Positions 1 to 10,101 of a DNA stretch of 64,000 nt are shown piece after piece (the first letter of the stretch is position 1; each line of letters starts with the position of its first letter). Below the pieces are notes generated by a model, which saw only the letters and a program-made list of their open reading frames with translations, made no database searches and was not told the origin of the DNA. The stretch comes from Maridesulfovibrio zosterae DSM 11974 (GTDB lineage: Bacteria; Desulfobacterota; Desulfovibrionia; Desulfovibrionales; Desulfovibrionaceae), in NCBI RefSeq assembly GCF_000425265.1, contig NZ_AUDC01000010.1, positions 558,001 to 622,000 of the forward strand, read 5' to 3'. The translations under genes were made by a program, and so were the position numbers.

Positions 1-513
1 GGTCTGCATTTTGACGGAATTGCTGATATCGCAGATGGAGCAGGGCCGTATCCCGATGCCGTGCGTTTCTGGGAGATTATTAAGGACAGTCGTTCCGGTG
101 TATTCGGGATTCTGGCTTCTGTTATTGTTCTTCTTGGACAGGTGGTTTGTTTTTATTATATTTTTGAAGCACATGCCTATGCCGCAGCCATATGGATTTT
201 TATAGTGGGCCGGATGGGCTGTTCGGCTATGTGCCGTATTGGAAGACCATTTTCAAGGCCTGGACAGGGCGTCCTTTTCATGGACGGAGCTGATTGGCCT
301 TCGCTTGCAGTTGCCTTTATCTCGACGATACTGACAGGCTTTTTGGCAGTTAATATTCAAACACAGATCACAGCCTATGTTTTAGGTGGGGGAAGTCTTT
401 TATTTCTTTTTCGACTGGCTAAAAAAGTAAATGGGGCTAATGGTGATTTTCTAGGAGGCGCAGTGGTGCTGGCAGAGATCTCCGGGTTGCTCGCTTTTGC
501 TGCTCTTAATTAA
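1..513 (+). CDS. cobS: Adenosylcobinamide-GDP ribazoletransferase (cobalamin synthase), 3' part
   Basis: The reading frame is open from base 1 and ends at 513, so the 5' part lies outside the window. The visible 170 residues begin with GLHFDGIADIADG, the acidic Mg-binding signature of the CobS family, and continue through several hydrophobic membrane segments to a short C-terminus. CobS joins adenosylcobinamide-GDP to alpha-ribazole in the inner membrane, the last assembly step of coenzyme B12. The window also encodes a B12-dependent methionine synthase far downstream, so the cell has a use for the product. No frameshift or odd composition is seen. Identification rests mainly on the DG-x-AD motif and the membrane character. 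Confidence 0.85.
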   Translation, partial: GLHFDGIADIADGAGPYPDAVRFWEIIKDSRSGVFGILASVIVLLGQVVCFYYIFEAHAYAAAIWIFIVGRMGCSAMCRIGRPFSRPGQGVLFMDGADWPSLAVAFISTILTGFLAVNIQTQITAYVLGGGSLLFLFRLAKKVNGANGDFLGGAVVLAEISGLLAFAALN

Positions 514-606
514 TATTTTAGAGATGTTAAGTTGCTATTTTCCTGAACATACAGTTAAAGTCATTTTGAAATCAAAAAAAATTATTCTCAATTTTTAGGA
601 ATTCAT

Positions 607-2037
607 ATGAACAATCTGCCTTCATTAAAAGAATTCGGAATACAGCTGGATCTTTTGAAAAAGCTTCTTAAAGACTGTAAAGATGACCATGCTTCAAACA
701 TTGCTCAGTCGATTTTTGAAAGTTATGTTTTTGCCAGAGATGAAGTTCTACGTACCGAAGATAAGTTGATTACTACACGTAATACTCTGGATGAATTAAG
801 TGAGCGATATGACAAGGTGGAGCTGAAGCTTAAAGAGACCTTATCTGCTTACAGTTCTGACTTTCAATTTTTCAGTAAGCTATGTAGGGCCTTTGACAGT
901 ATAAACACACTGCGTTCAATATCTGAACTTTCGGATATACTCGTTGATATCTCTAAGGGACTCGGAATCAACAAGCTTACCGTGGTACTGGAGCGTGATC
1001 TTTGTTCAGGTATTGATTGCAGCGAAATTCCGACTTTTTATATGCAAGGATGCATGCGTTATATTGATGCGACATTGAGTCCCGGACCTAATCGAGTTTT
1101 TATAGGTCCCATAAATAAAATGATGCGCCCTGACATTTTTTTTGGTGATCCTGAAATGTCACCGGATAGTGACGGTTCATGTTTTGCCTTCGGGCTTATG
1201 AATAAATATAAGCCAGGAGAACTTATCGGACTACTGTCTATTTATGATCCTTCTGAAAATCGTTACCACCCTGAAATGGCGACAGATTTTTTAGAGCACT
1301 TCTGTAATTCCATGGCCTCCACACTTATTGATGTCATCAATCATCAACAGGCTGACATTTTACGCCATGATGTGGAGAGCATTACCCGTCATGATCTGAA
1401 AACACCGCTTAACGCTGTTATTAACCTGCCCTATGTTCTTCTGGACGATGAAACTGATCCATCTCGAATTGAAATGATAGAAGCTATTCAGGATTCAGGC
1501 TATAAACTGCTTGGTTTAATTAACAGATCTTATGATATTTACCGCATGGAGTCAGGAACATACTCGCTAAATCCTGAAGGAGTAGATTTAATACCGCTGA
1601 TTGATCATATCAAAAGAGATTTAAGCCTGCTGGCTGAATCCAAGGATGTGGTTCTTAAGGTCTTTATTGATGAGCGTGAATCAATGAAAAATGACCAGTT
1701 TATTGTCAGAGGGGAAGAATTGTTGCTTTTTTCCATGCTTGCTAACCTTATTAAAAACGCATTAGAGGCAACTCCTGACATCCAGCCAGTTTCAATTTAT
1801 CTTGCAAATTTTGAAAAAAGTACAATCTCTATTCACAACTCCGGTGCGGTTCCTGAAATAGTCAGGAAGTCCTTTTTTGATAAGTACTCAACCGAAGGGA
1901 AAGCAGATGGAACAGGTCTTGGAACATATTCTGCCAGACTCATTGTTCGCGCCCATGATGGAGAAATCAGTATGGAATCTTCTGCTTCCAAAGGAACAAC
2001 TGTTACAGTCAAACTTCCCTTAAGCAAAGAGCAGTAA
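607..2037 (+). CDS. Soluble sensor histidine kinase with N-terminal GAF-like region
   Basis: This 476-residue protein has no membrane segment. Residues 1-85 are helical and coiled-coil-like, and about 90-245 look like a GAF-type sensory fold. The H-box follows with His262 in TRHDLKTPLNAVI, then an ATPase domain with N-box NLIKNALEATP and G-box DGTGLGTYSARLIV. The first glycine box reads HNSG in place of the usual DNGPG, a variant I recall from other HATPase proteins. It should autophosphorylate in response to a cytoplasmic signal. No response regulator is adjacent; the next gene is a convergent kinase, so it is an orphan here. The ATG at 607 follows a long AT-rich stretch with an AGGA element. 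Confidence 0.85.
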   Translation: MNNLPSLKEFGIQLDLLKKLLKDCKDDHASNIAQSIFESYVFARDEVLRTEDKLITTRNTLDELSERYDKVELKLKETLSAYSSDFQFFSKLCRAFDSINTLRSISELSDILVDISKGLGINKLTVVLERDLCSGIDCSEIPTFYMQGCMRYIDATLSPGPNRVFIGPINKMMRPDIFFGDPEMSPDSDGSCFAFGLMNKYKPGELIGLLSIYDPSENRYHPEMATDFLEHFCNSMASTLIDVINHQQADILRHDVESITRHDLKTPLNAVINLPYVLLDDETDPSRIEMIEAIQDSGYKLLGLINRSYDIYRMESGTYSLNPEGVDLIPLIDHIKRDLSLLAESKDVVLKVFIDERESMKNDQFIVRGEELLLFSMLANLIKNALEATPDIQPVSIYLANFEKSTISIHNSGAVPEIVRKSFFDKYSTEGKADGTGLGTYSARLIVRAHDGEISMESSASKGTTVTVKLPLSKEQ

Positions 2038-2054
2038 GACTGTGTTTGCTTAAG
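2019..2054. repeat. Perfect 10-bp inverted repeat spanning the stop of the kinase gene
   Basis: CTTAAGCAAA (2019-2028) is matched by TTTGCTTAAG (2045-2054). Inside lies a smaller CAGT-AAG-ACTG hairpin, so the RNA could form a nested stem. It sits between two convergent genes, where a transcription end is expected, but there is no T-run after it on either strand. Confidence 0.55.
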
Positions 2055-2064
2055 GTTGCCCGGA

Positions 2065-4599
2065 TCATCTATTTATGGGCAGTTTAAAAGCAAATGTTGT
2101 TCCCTTTCCTAAAGTGGAATCAATAGTGAAACTGCCATGATGGTTTTCCGTAATAATAAAGTAAGAAACCGAAAGTCCCAGTCCTGTTCCCTGGCCTTTA
2201 GGCTTTGTTGTAAAAAATGGTTCGAAAACTCTTTTGCGTATTGATTCTTCCATTCCAGGTCCATTATCTGTAACTTCAATTACAATGTAGTCCTTTTGCT
2301 GATAAATTCTAATAGTTATGCAGGCTTTCTTTTCTGGAAAATTCATTTTTTCCATTGCTTGAGCAGCATTTCCAAGCAGATTTAATATTACCTGCTCAAT
2401 TTCTGTCGGTGAACAGATTACAAAAGGTAAATTTTTTTCATAATCTCTAATAATTTCTATCTGTTTGAAATCATATTTTTTATTTAAATCATAGTCTTGA
2501 GCGGCAAGAGATATTGCATCGTCCACAATTTTATCTAGTTTACTTGATGTTCGATGAACTTCCGGTTTGCGACTGAAGTTGAGCATGTTGGTAATAATAT
2601 CAGCAGCCCTTGAGGCAGCTTCTCTAATGCCTGTCAGCATTTTAAAAATGTCACGAGCCTGAATATATTCACGGATTGTTTCGATGGTTACACCAAGCTT
2701 TTCTGCTTCAATAATATTTTTTTGCATATCAGCAGACAGACGGCGTTCAATATTTTGAGTTCCCTGTAATATCCCACCTAGCGGATTATTGATTTCATGA
2801 GCCATTCCTGCTGCAAGCCCCCCTACTGACATCATTTTTTCAGTCTGGATCATCATTTCTTCAATGCGCACTCTCTCTGTGACATCGTCCAGACGAATGA
2901 CAACTCCATCATGACCGTTACTAATCAGCGGATAAATAGTTATATTCTCGTAATAAGTTTCTCCATCTTTTACACGCGGTATACGTATTTTATGAACAGT
3001 TTTACCTGACATAATACTGCCTTGGGCCCTTTCAACTTCTATTGATATTTTCGGTAGAACTTCTGAAAGAAGAAGCCCTTTTACCTCTTCAAAGCTGCGC
3101 TCGGTGAATTTTTCAGCCTCCTTATTCCACTGATTGATGGCGCCATTGCGATCAATTCCCACCAGCACAGATGGCATGGAGTCCAGAATATTTTTCTGGT
3201 GATTACGAAGTCTTAACAGTTCTTGTTCTTTTCTGACATTTTCACGTATTTTTTCTTCAAGTTGATAGTTGGTTGCAGATAATGCGTTATTTCCATTTCT
3301 TAATGCTTGTAATAATTCCTCTTTATCCTCAAGACCTATTTTAATGGATATAAGCATCTCACTAATCACAGTTCCTAGATCTTTGATTTCAGCAGGACCT
3401 CCGATAGGAATTTCAGCAGCAGAAACACCGCCTTCCCTGATGGCTCTAGCAGCGGCAGTAAGTTTGAGCAGAGGGTGGACAATTTTACTGGAAAGTAGAG
3501 TGGCAAATGCCAAAGCAACTGCTAGAAAGGCGATTGAAAAACGCACTATCTTATCGCGAATTAATTGGCCCGGCTGTTGAAGCTCATCCTTATAAACAGT
3601 TGAGCAGACATACCAGTCAAGTGGTTCAAAATATCTTATATAAGCTCTTTTTTCGTAAATAAATTCGCCAATATGATTCGGGGGTTTATCCCAAGGATAT
3701 TCAAATATCCCTGTTCCTTTTGCTGCTTTTGATAGTTCGGCAACAATAGATTTACCACTCGAAGGATTTATAAGTTTTGATGCATCAGCCCCTTGGTATG
3801 AAGGGTGTATCAGAATTTCATTTTTACCTGAGAACAGGAACAGGTAGCCGCTTTTAGCTATTTTAATTTGTGCAAAGGTTATTCGAAGTTCTTCAAGAAT
3901 AGCATCGAATCTTTTAGCAACAGCCCTATCCAGATCATCAATGTATATACCTGAGCCAATGATCCAGTTCCATTTTTTGAAAAGGGTCACATAGGATAGT
4001 TTGGGCTGCTCCTTACTGAGCCCGTCAGCAAGCGGTTTAGGCCATAGGTATTCAACATACCCATTTCCATATTTCGCACAGACTTCCCGAAAGGCGGCAA
4101 AAAGATTTTGGTGGGTATCTTTAGTTTGATTGAATTTGGGATCATCAAGAATGGTTCCATCCAGTTCGGGTATGGTCGGATGCATAATCATACGTGGGAT
4201 AGGCTTCAGGTTATCATTTACCCATACATATCCGACTCCATTGGCAAACCGTATGGCCTTAAGTTGTTGAAGGCTGATTTTTTTAGCTTCATCCTCTGAT
4301 AAAGATCCGTTAAGATATCTTTCATAATTCATTCTGATAATGTTTTCAGCAACATCAACAATATTTTTAAGTTCTTCTTTACGCCATTCCATGGCTGCAT
4401 TTTTATAAAAAATGAGACTCTGGTATTCTGTAGCTACATTAAGAAGTGTGGAGTCAACTAATTCGTGGGCATGTGTAAACTCACTCTCATAAATAGCGTT
4501 GGAAACTTCATTTTGAGCGAAAAAAGTCAGCCCTGCTGTTGTTATAACTACCAACCCGGCTGCAAAAAGAAGAATTATTGCCCGCATTGATTTATACAT
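2065..4599 (-). CDS. Membrane-bound Cache-HAMP-PAS histidine kinase
   Basis: An 844-residue hybrid of extracellular sensor and kinase. One N-terminal membrane segment (about 8-28) is followed by a periplasmic sensor with two Cache-like blocks (GYVWVND...RMIMHP near 125-145 and GYLFLFSGKNEILIHP near 250), a second membrane segment near 345-370, a HAMP linker, a PAS domain beginning at ILDSMPSVLVGIDRNG, the H-box with His601 in MAHEINNPLGGI, and a complete HATPase domain (NLLGNAAQAM; GTGLGLSVSYFI). Cache domains usually bind small molecules such as organic or amino acids outside the cell. No response regulator lies beside it. Its 3' end faces the convergent kinase at 607-2037. All catalytic boxes look intact. 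Confidence 0.9.
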   Translation of the reverse strand: MYKSMRAIILLFAAGLVVITTAGLTFFAQNEVSNAIYESEFTHAHELVDSTLLNVATEYQSLIFYKNAAMEWRKEELKNIVDVAENIIRMNYERYLNGSLSEDEAKKISLQQLKAIRFANGVGYVWVNDNLKPIPRMIMHPTIPELDGTILDDPKFNQTKDTHQNLFAAFREVCAKYGNGYVEYLWPKPLADGLSKEQPKLSYVTLFKKWNWIIGSGIYIDDLDRAVAKRFDAILEELRITFAQIKIAKSGYLFLFSGKNEILIHPSYQGADASKLINPSSGKSIVAELSKAAKGTGIFEYPWDKPPNHIGEFIYEKRAYIRYFEPLDWYVCSTVYKDELQQPGQLIRDKIVRFSIAFLAVALAFATLLSSKIVHPLLKLTAAARAIREGGVSAAEIPIGGPAEIKDLGTVISEMLISIKIGLEDKEELLQALRNGNNALSATNYQLEEKIRENVRKEQELLRLRNHQKNILDSMPSVLVGIDRNGAINQWNKEAEKFTERSFEEVKGLLLSEVLPKISIEVERAQGSIMSGKTVHKIRIPRVKDGETYYENITIYPLISNGHDGVVIRLDDVTERVRIEEMMIQTEKMMSVGGLAAGMAHEINNPLGGILQGTQNIERRLSADMQKNIIEAEKLGVTIETIREYIQARDIFKMLTGIREAASRAADIITNMLNFSRKPEVHRTSSKLDKIVDDAISLAAQDYDLNKKYDFKQIEIIRDYEKNLPFVICSPTEIEQVILNLLGNAAQAMEKMNFPEKKACITIRIYQQKDYIVIEVTDNGPGMEESIRKRVFEPFFTTKPKGQGTGLGLSVSYFIITENHHGSFTIDSTLGKGTTFAFKLPINR

Positions 4600-4741
4600 C
4601 CGACTCCTGCGCTGTTTAAAACAGTTAAGAATAAATGAAAACAGGCAAAGGATTTATTTAAAAGAATAGCACACTATAATGGCATGGTAAAATTAATTAC
4701 TAAATTAAGAGTAGTTTTTGTCTGAAATATTGGTGAAATGA

Positions 4742-5218
4742 TCACAGGGTTGGCATTCCGGAATAAAAAGCTTGTTTTGGACCATTCAGCATCAAAAAGG
4801 ATTCTACTTTGACGCAAATAACTGCGCAGTCAGGACCTGAAAATAGTGAAGCTGTCTCTGGATTTTTTTGGGTAATATATTTTAAAATCTTTTTTTCATC
4901 TTCAGGTTGTGACTCAGTAAAAGTTCCGCTGACGGTGAGAGCTTTAATTTCATTACGCTTATGCTTAAGTTTTCCATCTCGATCATCAATTAATAGACTT
5001 ACTTGATTACATTGCTGTAGGTTCATCCATTTTTGACTTTTTTTGCTGCTGAGCATGTATATTTCACGCCCATCATGGGAACAGCAATAAGCCATAAGCG
5101 AAGTATGCGGTCCTTCTTTACCTTGTGTTGCCAGAACCAGTATATTGTTGTCGCACAGCATTTCCACACATGCTTTTACACTATTCTCTCTGCTTTCTAA
5201 GTCTTCATTATTAATCAT
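4742..5218 (-). CDS. Pyridoxamine 5'-phosphate oxidase-family flavin-type protein
   Basis: A 158-residue protein of the split-barrel PNPOx/FMN-binding family, with the typical pattern LATQGKEGPHTSLMAY, then IYMLSSKKSQKWMNL and a run of hydrophobic strands ending in VSLLIDD. Such small family members bind FMN, F420 or haem; the true cofactor cannot be told here. I start it at the ATG at 5218, which has GAGG eight bases upstream; an in-frame TTG at 5239 is less likely. The start overlaps the last eight bases of the acetyl-CoA synthetase gene, implying translational coupling and a shared operon. What it contributes to acetate metabolism is unknown. Confidence 0.8.
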   Translation of the reverse strand: MINNEDLESRENSVKACVEMLCDNNILVLATQGKEGPHTSLMAYCCSHDGREIYMLSSKKSQKWMNLQQCNQVSLLIDDRDGKLKHKRNEIKALTVSGTFTESQPEDEKKILKYITQKNPETASLFSGPDCAVICVKVESFLMLNGPKQAFYSGMPTL

Positions 5219-7187
5219 AAAGATCCTCTTTTCCTTCAATCAGATCAGTAATTACGGACGCATCTGAAAGGGTTGAAGTATCACCGAAATGATCATCTCC
5301 CGTGGCAATCTGACGCAAAATGCGGCGCATGATTTTACCTGAGCGGGTTTTAGGCAAACCTTCAGAGAATTGAATTGTATCTGGCACGGCAATAGGACCG
5401 ATTTCTTTACCAACCCATTCCCGTAAGCGGTTACGCATATCATCGTCCTCATCTATGCCGGGACGTAACGTCACATACGCGTATATGGACTGACCTTTAA
5501 TTTCATGGGGGATACCGACTACAGCAGCTTCAGTTACTTCAGGATGGGCAATAAGCGCAGATTCAATCTCGGAAGTACCCAGACGATGACCGGAAACATT
5601 AATAACATCATCAAGTCTGCCCATGATCCAAAAGAAGCCGTCTTCATCAATTCTCGCACCATCTCCGGTTTCGTATTTTCCGGGGAAGCGTTCAAAATAT
5701 GTTTTATTGTATCTGGCCTGATCATTGTGAATAGAATTTAGCATTCCGGGCCAAGGGTTATTGATAACAAGATGTCCGCCTTCATTAATATCAGCAGGGC
5801 TTCCGTCGCTGCGTACTACTGAAGCTTCAATTCCAGGAAGCGGTTTTACTGTAGAACCCGGTTTGAGTTTATCCACATAGGGTAACGGTGAAATTAATAT
5901 CCCGCCTGTTTCGGTCTGCCACCATGTATCAAGTAGAGGAAGTTGATTTTTCCCAACATGTTTGTGGAACCATATCCATACTTCTGGATTAATGGTTTCA
6001 CCTACACTTCCAAGAATTCGTAAGGATGGAAGATCATATTTATCTGTCCATTGTGACCCTTCACGCATCAAGGTCCTGATTACAGTTGGGGCGGTATAAA
6101 AAATACTGACACCATATTTGGTCACAATATCCCAGTAGCGGTCAGGTCGCGGATATGTCGGTACACCTTCAAACATCAAGGTTGTAGCCCCTGACTCCAG
6201 TGGACCGTAGACAACATAACTGTGACCGGTAATCCAGCCCAGATCTGCTGTACACCAATGAACATCATCATCTTTAATATCAAACACCCACTGCATTGTG
6301 TGCGCAGTGATGGTCATGTAGCCCCCGACAGTATGGACTATCCCTTTTGGTTTTCCTGTGCTGCCGGATGTATGCAATATAAAAAGAGGATCATCAGATT
6401 TTAAAAAAACAGGTTTGCAAAAATCTTCGATATCCAGAGCAGCAATTTCATCATGCCACCACGTGTCACGTCCTTCAATAAACTCAATATCAATACCTGC
6501 GCGTTTAACAATAATTACCTGCTCAACAGAAGGACATTCAAATAGTGCTTCATCAACATTACGTTTCAGTGGAATAATCTTGCCACCGCGCAGTACTCCG
6601 TCAGCAGTAATGAGTATTTTTGCATTGCAATCAAGGATACGGTTTTTCAGGCTTACTGCCGAGAAACCAGCAAAAACAACTGAATGGACGGCTCCTATAC
6701 GGGCGCAAGCCAACATAGCAATCACCAGCTCAGGAACCGAGGGTAGATACAAAGCAATTCTGTCGCCCTTACTGATACCCATTTTTTTCAAAACATTAGC
6801 AAACCTGCATACTTCACGATGCAGCATGTGGTAGGTGTACACACTTACATCTTCTTCCGGTTCCCCCTGCCATATGAGAGCGGCTTTATTACGTCTTCCC
6901 TGTTCTAAATGACGATCAAGGCAGTTGTACGAAGCATTGATACGTCCACCCCCAAACCATTTGTATTCATTTTTTTCTGAGTCGGATTCCAGAATAGAGC
7001 TGAAGTCTCTCTGCCAGTGTAAAAGTTCCCGGGCTCTCTCTGCCCAGAAAGCTTCAGGTTCATTGGCAGCCCTGCGATAAATTTCATCGTACTCTTTTAT
7101 ATCCACACAAGCCTGCTCCTGCATATCGGCAGGAGGATCATAGGTTCTCTGTTCAGTCATAAGATTTTCAATTGCTTTGTCAGTCAT
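5211..7187 (-). CDS. acsA: Acetyl-CoA synthetase (AMP-forming)
   Basis: This ligase activates acetate to acetyl-CoA through acetyl-AMP in the cytoplasm. The 658-residue product carries the full family architecture: N-terminal ACS cap, AMP-binding P-loop LHTSGSTGKPKG near 272-283, the WWQTETGG motif, and the C-terminal PKTRSGKIMRR motif whose Lys618 corresponds to the lysine that is acetylated in studied bacterial Acs proteins. I prefer the ATG at 7187 with GGAGC eight bases upstream; an in-frame ATG at 7244 would add 19 residues of unconserved-looking sequence. The gene is divergent from a Pat-like protein acetyltransferase, the class of enzyme known to silence Acs at that lysine, and overlaps a PNPOx-type gene downstream. 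Confidence 0.95.
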   Translation of the reverse strand: MTDKAIENLMTEQRTYDPPADMQEQACVDIKEYDEIYRRAANEPEAFWAERARELLHWQRDFSSILESDSEKNEYKWFGGGRINASYNCLDRHLEQGRRNKAALIWQGEPEEDVSVYTYHMLHREVCRFANVLKKMGISKGDRIALYLPSVPELVIAMLACARIGAVHSVVFAGFSAVSLKNRILDCNAKILITADGVLRGGKIIPLKRNVDEALFECPSVEQVIIVKRAGIDIEFIEGRDTWWHDEIAALDIEDFCKPVFLKSDDPLFILHTSGSTGKPKGIVHTVGGYMTITAHTMQWVFDIKDDDVHWCTADLGWITGHSYVVYGPLESGATTLMFEGVPTYPRPDRYWDIVTKYGVSIFYTAPTVIRTLMREGSQWTDKYDLPSLRILGSVGETINPEVWIWFHKHVGKNQLPLLDTWWQTETGGILISPLPYVDKLKPGSTVKPLPGIEASVVRSDGSPADINEGGHLVINNPWPGMLNSIHNDQARYNKTYFERFPGKYETGDGARIDEDGFFWIMGRLDDVINVSGHRLGTSEIESALIAHPEVTEAAVVGIPHEIKGQSIYAYVTLRPGIDEDDDMRNRLREWVGKEIGPIAVPDTIQFSEGLPKTRSGKIMRRILRQIATGDDHFGDTSTLSDASVITDLIEGKEDLYD

Positions 7188-7404
7188 AAAGAATAGCTCC
7201 GACTCATCATTTCTTTGAAGATTGTTTATACTTCTGCTAATCATATACTCTGTTTCCGTTAGGTTGAACAGAGGACTTTATTAATGTTTGGGGATATCCT
7301 TTCCTTAAAATGATTGTTATTCAGTTTTACTTGATATGAGGACTGATCAGCAGGTATGTAAAGAATATCAGTGAATAAAGTTTGAACTTTAAATAGAGGG
7401 CTTC

Positions 7405-10101
7405 ATGAGCGTTATTAATCTGGAATATCTTTTTCAGCCGAGATCTATTGCCGTTATCGGTGCAACTAACGACCCCGCAAATGCCGGCAATATCCTCATG
7501 CGAAACCTTATGGGCGGAGGCTTTCTCGGTCCTGTAATGCCGGTAAGTACTGATGCTGAAGCTATTTCAGGTGTACTTACATATAAAGAAGTTGAGGATC
7601 TGCCAAAAGTTCCTGATCTGGCAATAATATGCCGTCCTCTCCCGGAGTGTCCCGAACTGCTATGCAAACTCAGAGAGATTGGGGTTAAGGCTACTGCTTT
7701 AATCGGCTCGGGGTTCAGTTCCATGCCTGAAGCAGAGCAGCATCGTCTTCGCGGTGAACTTTTGAGAGCGGCCAAGTCGCCTCAGATGCGCATTCTCGGT
7801 CCCAAAAGCCTTGGTTTTATTGTACCTGCACTAAATCTTAATGCCAGTATTGCTCCGCTCCCTGCAAAAGCCGGAAAAATAGCTTTTGTTTCACAGTCTG
7901 ATAGCTTTATTCCTACTGTTCTGGATTGGGCGGCGATTAATGATATAGGTTTTTCTCATGTTATTTCACTTGGAAGCCGCATAGATCTTACTTTCGGGGA
8001 TGTATTGGATTATCTGGGTTCTGACGCTCAGACCCGTTCAATTCTGCTTTATATAGAGTCTATTAATGATGCCCGTGGCTTTATGTCTGCTGCCAGGGCT
8101 GCATCGCGCCATAAACCTGTTCTTGCAATCCGGCCTGGACAATCTTTACAACATGTTACCCATGAACTTGCCAGAATTGACAACACTATGATTGCACGGG
8201 CCGATGAAGTGTATGATGTAGCTTTCCGGCGTGCGGGAATGTTGCGGGTGCAGACTATTGATGGACTTTTTGATGCGGCTCAGACTCTTGCGAGCCTTCG
8301 CCAGCCTATGCGGGGAAACCGTCTTGCAATCATTGCAAACGGGACCAGTGCAGGGCTTACTGCAGCTGACGGCCTTATTAGACGTGGTGGCAAACTCGCA
8401 GACCTTTCTGAGGAAACGGCTGAAAAACTGAATATTATTTTTGAAGAGCAGTGGAGTAAATCCAATCCGGTTACTATTAAATATGATACTACAGGCCAGA
8501 AATACCTGGATGCACTTAAAGTTCTTATTAAAGATAAAGGTGTAGATGCGGTTTTAATTGTGCATGTTCCATTTGCCGGAATTTCAAGTGTTGAAGTTGC
8601 GGAAGTTGTTGCTAGCGGGCTTAAAAGAGTGAGGCGTATGGTACTTACGGCCTGGCTTGGGTCAGGAATGTCCCGCAAATCCAGAAGAGTTTTTTCCCAT
8701 GCCGGTATTCCTACTTACGAAAGTGCAGATCAGGCTGTACGTGCTTTTATGTATATGGCCGAATATCAACGCAATCAGGAACTTCTTACTGAAACTCCAG
8801 ACTCACTGCCTACAGATTTTTTTCCCGATACTACCACTGCCCGCGATATTGTACATAATGCTATTACTGAAGGACGTGAACTGCTCAATGAACCAGAGTC
8901 CCGTAGGGTTTTAGCCGCTTACGGATTGCCTGTTGTTGAAACAAAAGTTGCGCTTTCCGCCCGTGAAGCGGTAATCGCCGCGGATGAAATTGGTTGTCCT
9001 GTTGCTCTCAAGATACGTTCCCCGCAGATAAGTCAGCCTTATGATGTTGGTGGAGTGGTTCTGGATCTTGAAAGTACTGAAAAAGTATGGGAATCGGCAG
9101 TTACCATGCTCACCCGCGTCAACCGCCAGCGTCCGGATGCTTATATTGAAGGCTTTACTGTTCAGAAAATGGGACGGCGCCTTGGTGCTCATGAGCTTTT
9201 CATTTCCGCTTCTGCCGATAAAACCTTCGGGCCTATTATCCACTTCGGCCATGGCGGTATGACTCGCGAAGTAGTGCGTGATCAAGCTGTTGCAATGGTC
9301 CCCCTTAATATGAGTCTTGCACGTGAACTTATCGGCAGAACACGTATTTCGAGACTTCTTTCAGGGACTCCTACCCAGCATCCGGCAGATATTGACGATC
9401 TATGCCTGACTTTGATTCAGGTCTCACAGTTATTTATTGATATTCCTCAGATATCCTATCTTGATATTAATCCTTTGTATGGTGATGAAACCGGGGTTCT
9501 GGCCCTTGGGGCTAAAATTATGGTTGCCGAGTGCGGCGAAGACTGCCCGCAGCTTGCAATCCGCCCGTATCCGCGGGAATTGGAGGAATGTGTCGTTCTT
9601 AAAGATGGTAAACAGGTAACTCTACGTCCTATCCGTCCTGAAGATGAACCTGCACATTATGAGTTTCTTGATCAGGTATCTGATGAAGATATGCGTATGC
9701 GTTTTTTTGGCGTTGTACGTCGCGATTTTGATCACAAAGACATGTCTCGTTTCACACAAATAAACTATGACCGCGAAATGGCTTTCATTGCCACAGCTAT
9801 GGGCGCTAATGGAAAGCCGGAAACACTCGGTGTGGTTAGAACTTCAACTAAGCCTGACAATTCTGAGGCTGAATTTGCCATCGTAGTGAGATCTGATCTT
9901 AAGGGGAGCGGACTTGGCAGTATGCTTTTTCATAAAATTATTAGGTACACTAAGGAACGCAGAACCCACTGGCTGGTTGGGCAGACGATGTTTGAAAATA
10001 AGGCGATGCAAGGTCTTTCACGAAAATTTGGATTTGAAATTAATGAAAATTACGATGAAGATCTTGTAGAAATGAGACTTGATTGTTCTAAAGAAGAATA
10101 G
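7405..10101 (+). CDS. Pat-like NDP-forming acyl-CoA synthetase / GNAT acetyltransferase fusion
   Basis: An 898-residue multidomain protein: CoA-binding Rossmann domain (AVIGATNDPANAGN near 15-30), succinyl-CoA-ligase-like domains (to about 470), ATP-grasp domain (about 490-700) and a C-terminal GNAT domain from about 735 with the acetyl-CoA loop DLKGSGLGSMLF. This matches the Salmonella Pat / YfiQ protein lysine acetyltransferase layout. The segment where active synthetases carry the phosphorylated histidine (SHTGSLAG-type) reads IDNTMIARADEVYD, with Asp259 at the aligned position, so the synthetase half is probably not catalytic. Divergent acsA is the obvious substrate. An SD-like AGAGGG precedes the ATG. 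The specific acetylation role is inference. Confidence 0.88.
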   Translation: MSVINLEYLFQPRSIAVIGATNDPANAGNILMRNLMGGGFLGPVMPVSTDAEAISGVLTYKEVEDLPKVPDLAIICRPLPECPELLCKLREIGVKATALIGSGFSSMPEAEQHRLRGELLRAAKSPQMRILGPKSLGFIVPALNLNASIAPLPAKAGKIAFVSQSDSFIPTVLDWAAINDIGFSHVISLGSRIDLTFGDVLDYLGSDAQTRSILLYIESINDARGFMSAARAASRHKPVLAIRPGQSLQHVTHELARIDNTMIARADEVYDVAFRRAGMLRVQTIDGLFDAAQTLASLRQPMRGNRLAIIANGTSAGLTAADGLIRRGGKLADLSEETAEKLNIIFEEQWSKSNPVTIKYDTTGQKYLDALKVLIKDKGVDAVLIVHVPFAGISSVEVAEVVASGLKRVRRMVLTAWLGSGMSRKSRRVFSHAGIPTYESADQAVRAFMYMAEYQRNQELLTETPDSLPTDFFPDTTTARDIVHNAITEGRELLNEPESRRVLAAYGLPVVETKVALSAREAVIAADEIGCPVALKIRSPQISQPYDVGGVVLDLESTEKVWESAVTMLTRVNRQRPDAYIEGFTVQKMGRRLGAHELFISASADKTFGPIIHFGHGGMTREVVRDQAVAMVPLNMSLARELIGRTRISRLLSGTPTQHPADIDDLCLTLIQVSQLFIDIPQISYLDINPLYGDETGVLALGAKIMVAECGEDCPQLAIRPYPRELEECVVLKDGKQVTLRPIRPEDEPAHYEFLDQVSDEDMRMRFFGVVRRDFDHKDMSRFTQINYDREMAFIATAMGANGKPETLGVVRTSTKPDNSEAEFAIVVRSDLKGSGLGSMLFHKIIRYTKERRTHWLVGQTMFENKAMQGLSRKFGFEINENYDEDLVEMRLDCSKEE

